64,000 nucleotides of DNA from JBCCXZ01 sp965228005. Its GTDB lineage: Bacteria > Planctomycetota > Planctomycetia > Pirellulales > Lacipirellulaceae. Position 1 is the first letter of the stretch; each line of letters begins with the position of its first letter. Below the pieces are notes generated by a model. The model worked only from the letters and a program-made list of their open reading frames with translations. It searched no databases and had not been told where the DNA came from. Positions 58,681-64,000 of this stretch are shown here, piece after piece. The stretch is taken from assembly GCA_965228005.1 (NCBI GenBank), contig CBDDGV010000003.1, forward strand, positions 868,001 to 932,000, in the 5' to 3' direction. Position numbers and translations under genes: made by a program.

Positions 58681-61600
58681 TAGGCGGCTCTCGCTCCCGT
58701 GCCTTTCGGCGTTTCACCCGATCGGTTGCTCATCCACAGCAGCGCCGGGGACGCGATGAAGATGGAGCTGTAGGTACCCACGATCACGCCAACGACCAAC
58801 GCGAAGGCAAACCCGTGGATGCCGTCGCCGCCCAGTGCGTACAGGATGACGACCGTCAGCAGCGTCGTCAGAGAGGTCAGCAAGGTGCGGGACAAGGTTT
58901 GGTTGATGCTGGTGTTGATCATCTCTGCGGACAGCCGGGGGCTCTTGCCCTTCACCTCGCGGATGCGGTCGAAGACCACAATCGTGTCGTTCAGCGAGTA
59001 GCCGATGATCGTCAGGAACGCGGCGACCATCGGGAGGCTGATCTGGAACTTCTCGATCAGGAGGGCCTGCGCCAGGGGCGGGACGCCGCTCACGATGAAC
59101 GCGCTCATGGAGACGACGCCGAGCGTGACGAGCACGTCGTGCACCAACGCCACCACCGCCGCGAGGCCGTAGTAAACGCTCTGGAACCGGAACCAGATGT
59201 AGAGCACGATGAACAGCAGGCTGATCAGTGTCGAGGCGATCGCCAGTGTGCGCATGTCGCCGGCGATCCGGCCGCCGATCTTGTTCGCCAGCGGGAACAC
59301 TGGCTGGCTGTTGGTCGATTGCTGCAGGGCGACAAAGACCTCTTGCGACGCCTCGCCCGCCAAGGCTAGCCGGACCGACCACTGGTCGAACCTGCGCGCG
59401 CTGCCGGTGCGGTAGTCGTCGTTCGAGATTTCGAAGCCCTTGCCCGCGTTGCCGGTGGCGTCGAGTGCGTCGCGCACCAGTTGGTTGGCCGTTTCGAACG
59501 TGACTCCGGCGTCGTCTTCCAGGCCCGCGCCGATCGAGAACGTCAGGGTCGCCTCGGTCCCGCCGGCGAAGAGGTCTGCGGGCGCGGCCGGCGCCTCTTC
59601 GCCGTCAGCCGGTTCGGCGGCGGGGGCGGCCCCCGGTATTGCGGCAACCTCGGACACCTGGATGTCGTAGGTCTGCAGGCTGTCGCCGAAAGCGTCCTGC
59701 AGCACCTGCTGGACGGCCTCCACGTCCTGGTTGACGCAGCTCACCGTGTACTTCGTGTTGGTGTCGCCCACTTCGACCAGGGAGAGGTTGGCGTCCGCCA
59801 GCTCGGTCTCGTCGAGCTGGGACTTCACCTCGCTGAATTCCATCTTCTGGTCTTCCTTCAGGACCATCGTGACGGAACTCCCGCCGGTGAAGTCGATGTT
59901 GAGCAGGTCCTCGCCGCGGTTGAACACCGCAACCAACCCGACGCCGATCACCACTGCGGAGACTACCGCGGCAAAGCCGCGCATGCCCAGGAAGTCGATG
60001 CTGCTCTTGCCAACGATTTGGCCCATCTTGAGCGTCGTGAGCCGGCGGGTCCGTTCGAACACGTCGAACACAATCCGCGACAGGAAGATCGCCGCGTACA
60101 TACTCACCACGATGCCGAGGATGAGCGTGACGCCGAAGCCCTTCACGTTGTCGGGGGCAATCTTGTAGATGACGATCGCCGTGATGAGCGTCGTCACGTT
60201 CGCGTCGACGATGGTCTGTGTGGCCCGGCCGAAGCCGTTGCGGATAGCCATCCGGAGGGCGGCGCCCCGGTTCAGCTCTTCACGGATGCGCTCAAAGATC
60301 AGCACGTTGGCGTCCACCGACATGCCCACCGTCAGCACCAAGCCCGCGAGCCCGGGCAGGGTGAAGGCGGCTTTGATAAGCACCATGAGGCCCAGGATGA
60401 GCAGCAGGTTGGCCCCCAAAGCCAGGCAGGCGACGATCCCCGCGAAGCGGTAGTAGAACACCATGAAGACCATCACGATCGCCAGCGATACGCCGATCGC
60501 GAGCCGGCCCTTCTCAACGGTCTCGGCGCCAAGGGTGGGGCTGATAGTCTCGCGGCTGATCGGCTCCTTGTTCAGAGCAGCCGGCAGGCTGCCCGCGTTG
60601 AGGATGCCGACCACAAAATCGACCTCCTCTTGAGTGTTGTTGCCCTCGATCACGCCCTGGTCGGTGATTTTGCTGTTGATCGATGGCGCGGAGAGAAGCT
60701 TGTTGTCGAGCAGAATACCCAGAAAGTACTTCTGGCCCGAGGCGTTCGGCAGGTGGTCGCCGGTGAGCTGCCCGAAGCGGTAGGCTCCTTGTTGATTGAA
60801 TCGGAATCGGACTTCCGGACGCCCGCGCTGGTCGATGCCCGACGAAGCCGAGCTGAGGAACTCACCCGTCACGTCCATTTCGTCATCGACGCGGATCAAG
60901 GCCTGCGGAGTGCTTCCGGCCATCCGCTTGACGGTCCGTTCGTCCGGGCGGTCGGCTGGGCCGAACTCCGCCTCGTCGTACGTCACCCACTCGGCGACCT
61001 TCTCGCCGTTGAGCCGGACGACGCTCTCGCCGGGCGGCAGCGCCCGGGCGAGCTTGATGACCTCTTCGTTTTCACTGAACAAGGGCGACGCGGTGATGCG
61101 GAACTCTAGCGAGCCGGCGGTGTAGATACGCCGTTCGATCACCTCCAGGTCCTGCTGGTTGGCCTTGGGGATGATGATCTCGATCTGCCCCTGGCCGTAT
61201 TCGCGGATCGTTACCTCTTTGGTGCCGCTGGGGTCAACGCGTTCGTTCAAGGCGCCGATGAGCTGGCGGACGACCTCGCGTTTACGGGCTACGGTAAGCT
61301 CAGCCGGTTCGCCTTCGGCTTCGCCCTCTTCGACTTCCGCGAAGGCGGTGTCTTGCAGTTCGTAGATCAGCGTGATGCCGCCGCTCAGGTCGGGGCCGAA
61401 CTTGATCTCGCCGAGCGACACCACCACTGCGGCGGCGGCCAGCGTGCCAATCGCCACGGCGAACTTCCAGCTGTGGTCCGGCATCCGGAGGCTCTTCGAG
61501 AGCTGCCGGGCGATGAACATGGGGACCACGAACAATGCGATCACGATACCGAGGATGACCCAGCCGTCGTTGGACGACGCCTCCTCAACCTCACCGGTCG

Positions 61601-62042
61601 CCGCGGCGTCAGCTTCGCCGCCAGCCAAGGGTGTTTCGGCAAGCTCCTCGCTGGCGTCTGTGGAAGTAGACTCCGCCGCGCTCTCGGTTGCCGGTTCATC
61701 CGAGGCTTCTTCCGACTCAGCCGTCTCATCCACGGTCGGCGGCGATTCTGCCTCCTCGGAGGACTCCGCTTCTGGGGACGACTCTTCTTCGCTTCCTTCG
61801 GTGGCCGCGCCTTCACTGCCCTCGGTCGCGGCCGTTTCGGCTGATGCGGCTGCCTCGTTCGCAAGCTCCTGTCCCTCCGCGACCTCGGCGGCCGCTTCTT
61901 CGGCAAGAGCTTCCTGCGCAGAAACTGAAGGGCTCGCCAGGAGCAGAGCCGACAGGAGTGCGGTCAGCAGCAGGGTCTGGGAACCGCGACAGCCGAGAAG
62001 ACACCGAGTACGGCCCACGAAACCGCCAGTGGGATTGGTCAT
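58680..62042 (-). CDS. secDF: SecDF fusion protein (protein translocase subunits SecD and SecF)
   Basis: An 1120-residue fusion of SecD and SecF, the proton-driven helpers that pull chains through SecYEG. An N-terminal signal (LLLTALLSALLLASPSVSA) is followed by an unusual 120-residue Ala/Glu/Ser-rich acidic segment and an extra helix (GWVILGIVIALFVVPMFI) before the SecD helix. SecD landmarks are FGPDLSGGITLIYELQD and VGMSVDANVLIFERIREELN. SecF landmarks are LNIDFTGGSSVTMVLK and DTIVVFDRIREVKGKSPRLS. In total about 13 helices. The yajC gene precedes it. Confidence 0.93.
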   Translation of the reverse strand: MTNPTGGFVGRTRCLLGCRGSQTLLLTALLSALLLASPSVSAQEALAEEAAAEVAEGQELANEAAASAETAATEGSEGAATEGSEEESSPEAESSEEAESPPTVDETAESEEASDEPATESAAESTSTDASEELAETPLAGGEADAAATGEVEEASSNDGWVILGIVIALFVVPMFIARQLSKSLRMPDHSWKFAVAIGTLAAAAVVVSLGEIKFGPDLSGGITLIYELQDTAFAEVEEGEAEGEPAELTVARKREVVRQLIGALNERVDPSGTKEVTIREYGQGQIEIIIPKANQQDLEVIERRIYTAGSLEFRITASPLFSENEEVIKLARALPPGESVVRLNGEKVAEWVTYDEAEFGPADRPDERTVKRMAGSTPQALIRVDDEMDVTGEFLSSASSGIDQRGRPEVRFRFNQQGAYRFGQLTGDHLPNASGQKYFLGILLDNKLLSAPSINSKITDQGVIEGNNTQEEVDFVVGILNAGSLPAALNKEPISRETISPTLGAETVEKGRLAIGVSLAIVMVFMVFYYRFAGIVACLALGANLLLILGLMVLIKAAFTLPGLAGLVLTVGMSVDANVLIFERIREELNRGAALRMAIRNGFGRATQTIVDANVTTLITAIVIYKIAPDNVKGFGVTLILGIVVSMYAAIFLSRIVFDVFERTRRLTTLKMGQIVGKSSIDFLGMRGFAAVVSAVVIGVGLVAVFNRGEDLLNIDFTGGSSVTMVLKEDQKMEFSEVKSQLDETELADANLSLVEVGDTNTKYTVSCVNQDVEAVQQVLQDAFGDSLQTYDIQVSEVAAIPGAAPAAEPADGEEAPAAPADLFAGGTEATLTFSIGAGLEDDAGVTFETANQLVRDALDATGNAGKGFEISNDDYRTGSARRFDQWSVRLALAGEASQEVFVALQQSTNSQPVFPLANKIGGRIAGDMRTLAIASTLISLLFIVLYIWFRFQSVYYGLAAVVALVHDVLVTLGVVSMSAFIVSGVPPLAQALLIEKFQISLPMVAAFLTIIGYSLNDTIVVFDRIREVKGKSPRLSAEMINTSINQTLSRTLLTSLTTLLTVVILYALGGDGIHGFAFALVVGVIVGTYSSIFIASPALLWMSNRSGETPKGTGARAA

Positions 62043-62144
62043 CTGTTCTACCTGTGGTCGGGCGGCTTGCCGCCGAGTGGCGGGCTCCGTTATCGGGCCC
62101 GCTTTGGTTGATTGTGTTCTGTTCGCTCAGTCGATTCCGGTCGC

Positions 62145-62519
62145 CTAAGCGTTGCTCGATGCCTTGTCCTCATCGGTCACGACCCGTGCGATCGCCGATG
62201 TCCCGACGCGCATCTTGGTCCCCGAAGACTCGTCCACCCGGATCACCACGATCTCCGCGTCGCGTTGTACGCTCGTGACGACGCCGTGGATGCCCCCGAT
62301 GGTGACGACCCGGTCTTTTTCCTTCAGGCCGTCGATCATCGTCTTGAAGGTCTGCTCTTTGTTCTTCTGCGGCCGGAGGATCATGAAGTAGAACAGGACG
62401 CCCACGATGATCAGGCCGGGCAGCATGCTTTCCAGGCCAGGGGCCGCGGGCTGGTCGCCGGCTTCGGCCAGAATGCTCGTTGCTGCCAGGATGGGCGGGT
62501 TCACTTCGTCACCGTTCAC
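62145..62519 (-). CDS. yajC: YajC preprotein translocase subunit
   Basis: A 124-residue protein with one membrane helix (MLPGLIIVGVLFYFMILRPQ) followed by the family motif RPQKNKEQTFKTMIDGLKEK and DRVVTIGGIHGVVTSVQRDA. YajC associates with SecDF and helps Sec export. The N-terminal 30 residues are a non-standard Asn/Pro/Ala-rich lead. It starts at GTG 62519 and lies between tgt and secDF, a widespread order. Confidence 0.94.
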   Translation of the reverse strand: MNGDEVNPPILAATSILAEAGDQPAAPGLESMLPGLIIVGVLFYFMILRPQKNKEQTFKTMIDGLKEKDRVVTIGGIHGVVTSVQRDAEIVVIRVDESSGTKMRVGTSAIARVVTDEDKASSNA

Positions 62520-62595
62520 GGGGCTCGCGTCATCGGAATCGCGTATCTTAAGTCCCTATGTGGTAAGCAGCAAGGGCGGGACGGGCCTGCCCCGG

Positions 62596-63711
62596 CTAGG
62601 CCGGTTCCGGCCGACTCCACCCGGCGAGCTTCTCGGCACGGAACTCGTTGAAAGCGTCCTGCTCGACGGCCTGTCGGGCCTCACGCATCAGCCGCTGGTA
62701 GTACGTGAGGTTGTGGAGCGAGGCCAGGATCGGGCCGAGCATCTCCTTGGCCTGGAACAGATGCCGCAAGTAGCCCAGGCTGTGACCACAAGCAGGGCAG
62801 GGGCACTCCGGGTCGAGCGGGTTGCGTTCTTCCGCCAGCCGGGCGTTCCGCAGCCGGAGCGGCGGGCCGTCGGTGTAGACCAACGCGTTGCGACCGTTGC
62901 GGGTCGGCAGCACGCAGTCGAACATATCGATCCCCCGGGCGATCCCCTCTACTAGGTCGCGGGGCGTACCAACCCCCATCAGGTAGCGGGGGCGGTCGGC
63001 CGGCAGTTCGGGGACGGTGAACTCTAGCGTCCGGTACATCTGGTCCGGCTCCTCGCCCACGCTGAGCCCGCCGACCGCGTAACCTGGGAAGTCCAGCTTC
63101 ACCAGCTCTCGGGCAGACTCCTTCCGCAGCGTCTCGTCGAGGCCTCCCTGGACGATGGCCATGAGCATTTGGTCTTCGCGGGACGACGCCTTGAGGCACC
63201 GTTCGGCCCAACGGAAGCTGCGGCGGCTGGCGTCGGCGATCGTCGCCCGATCCGAAGGCAGCGCCACCACGTGGTCGAAGACCATCGCGATATCGCTGCC
63301 GAGGTTCTGCTGGATTTCAATCGACCGCTCGGGCGTGATCCGCAGCAAGTCGCCGTCGATGTGGGAGCGGAACGAGACCCCGCCTTCGTCGATCTTGGCG
63401 CTGTCAGCCAAGCTGAAGACCTGGAAGCCGCCGCTGTCGGTCAGGATCGGGCCGTGCCAGCCCATGAACTCGTGCAATCCACCCAGCCCGGCCACGACCT
63501 CGTCTCCCGGCCGCAGAGCTAGGTGGTAGGTGTTGCCGAGCACCACATCGGCGCCGGTCTCCCGGAGGCGGCCGATGTCGACGCCCTTCACCGTGCCGAC
63601 TGTGCCCACCGGCATGAACGCCGGGGTCTGGACCTCGCCGTGGGGCGTGGAGAGCACGCCACGCCGCGCGTCGGTGTGAGCATCGACGTGGTGGAGCGTG
63701 TAGCGGAACAA
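62596..63711 (-). CDS. tgt: Queuine tRNA-ribosyltransferase
   Basis: A 371-residue TIM-barrel enzyme exchanging guanine 34 for preQ1 in GUN-anticodon tRNAs. The active-site segment ILTDSGGFQVFSL contains the general acid Asp92. VGEEPDQMYRTLEF, GVGTPRDLVEGIARGIDMFD and FDCVLPTRNGRN follow, and the zinc site is PCPACGHSLGYLRHLFQAKE together with the later His. The start is TTG 63711, 22 bp after the rpoA-CTD gene. First in the tgt, yajC, secDF order. Confidence 0.95.
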   Translation of the reverse strand: MFRYTLHHVDAHTDARRGVLSTPHGEVQTPAFMPVGTVGTVKGVDIGRLRETGADVVLGNTYHLALRPGDEVVAGLGGLHEFMGWHGPILTDSGGFQVFSLADSAKIDEGGVSFRSHIDGDLLRITPERSIEIQQNLGSDIAMVFDHVVALPSDRATIADASRRSFRWAERCLKASSREDQMLMAIVQGGLDETLRKESARELVKLDFPGYAVGGLSVGEEPDQMYRTLEFTVPELPADRPRYLMGVGTPRDLVEGIARGIDMFDCVLPTRNGRNALVYTDGPPLRLRNARLAEERNPLDPECPCPACGHSLGYLRHLFQAKEMLGPILASLHNLTYYQRLMREARQAVEQDAFNEFRAEKLAGWSRPEPA

Positions 63712-63733
63712 GGTTGGTCCGGGCGTCCGGTGC

Positions 63734-64000
63734 TCAGTCGCCGCGGAGCTTCAGGTTGTGCACCGTGAGCTTCTCGCGGACCTCGTTGAGGCTGGTGACG
63801 CCGAAGTTCTTGCACTCCAGCAGGTCGTCCCCGGTCCGGCGGACCAGGTCGCCGATCGTGGTGAGGCCGAGCCGCACCATGCACTTCCGGGCCCGCACCG
63901 AGAGGTTGAGGTCGGAGATCGGCCGGTCGAGCAGCGCCCGCTCGTCGTCGCTGAGCGACGAGTTGTCGTAGCTGGTCTCTTCTTCCTTCCAGGCCGTGGC
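63734..64000 (-). CDS. RNA polymerase alpha C-terminal-domain protein (3' end only)
   Basis: The last 88 codons of a gene that continues beyond the right edge. The translation includes LLDRPISDLNLSVRARKCMV and GLTTIGDLVRRTGDDLLECK, then NFGVTSLNEVREKL, the alpha-CTD helix-hairpin-helix fold that contacts promoter DNA and regulators. The preceding lead is acidic (WKEEETSYDNSSLSDDERAL). Whether the missing part is the full RpoA core or another domain cannot be seen; its position by tgt rather than ribosomal genes suggests a stand-alone CTD protein. Confidence 0.82.
   Translation of the reverse strand, partial: ATAWKEEETSYDNSSLSDDERALLDRPISDLNLSVRARKCMVRLGLTTIGDLVRRTGDDLLECKNFGVTSLNEVREKLTVHNLKLRGD

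Noticed and set aside
59481..61109. Plus-strand open frame of about 540 codons opposite secDF
   Set aside because: Antisense shadow rich in His, Arg and Asp, without any domain; secDF on the other strand is certain.

Overview
The window reads as chromosomal DNA of a planctomycete, most likely of the order Pirellulales. The case rests on gene content: TPR and lipoprotein families of planctomycete type, an RNA polymerase alpha C-terminal domain gene next to tgt, a fused SecDF, BON-domain and alpha-toroid secreted proteins, and many proteins with one N-terminal anchor and an acidic or proline-rich linker. The DNA is GC-rich, and GTG and TTG starts are common. There is no rRNA, phage, plasmid or CRISPR locus. 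The genes look vertically inherited, except for one small repeat-bounded cassette.

Layout. 1-9400 is nearly all minus strand. It holds a partial tRNA-Val, two TatA-type proteins, an operon of TPR protein, ExbB-type channel, ExbD and an alpha-toroid protein, then a lipoprotein, a BON-domain protein and a thioredoxin-fold protein without its cysteines. 9640-16434 is plus strand: tRNA-Ile, a DUF4105/patatin pair, an FGGY kinase overlapping pdxA, and a zinc-ribbon PilZ protein. 16483-24853 holds a PAP2 phosphatase, a GT39-type glycosyltransferase, a PfkB sugar kinase, and a LuxE-like, aldehyde dehydrogenase and iron alcohol dehydrogenase series that is split by a GxxExxY cassette. 25061-38051 is accessory in character: hypothetical membrane proteins, TPR proteins, an ABC-2 permease with two CNNM/HlyC-type proteins, YjbQ, and small zinc-ribbon and DUF2007 proteins. 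38125-50128 is the housekeeping core: nadK, dxs, ispA-type, xseB, xseA, a DUF374 acyltransferase, dapF, an AsmA-like giant and tilS. 50926-57899 holds rny, a ymdB-type gene, DUF2752, a lipoprotein, a VWA protein and an inactive-looking alpha/beta hydrolase. 57945-64000 holds a LysM protein and the rpoA-CTD, tgt, yajC, secDF group.

How the genes work together. dxs and ispA supply isoprenoid precursors, and PdxA belongs to pyridoxal phosphate synthesis, which also uses the Dxs product. YajC and SecDF assist Sec export, and the TatA proteins serve folded-protein export. Rny and the YmdB-type protein are linked to RNA turnover. The ExbB/ExbD pair sits directly upstream of a protein whose membrane segment carries the TonB-type Ser-x3-His pattern, which suggests a motor-coupled envelope machine.

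The most unusual signals are these: (i) a GxxExxY gene bounded by 31-bp terminal inverted repeats, set exactly between two metabolic genes; (ii) TonB-like N-termini on an alpha-toroid protein and a VWA protein; (iii) a possible LuxE/LuxC-like acid reduction operon in a non-luminous organism; (iv) two plus-strand terminators in a gap with no plus-strand gene, implying small RNAs; and (v) a 14-bp tandem repeat capped by a long hairpin. All functions are inferred from sequence reading alone.
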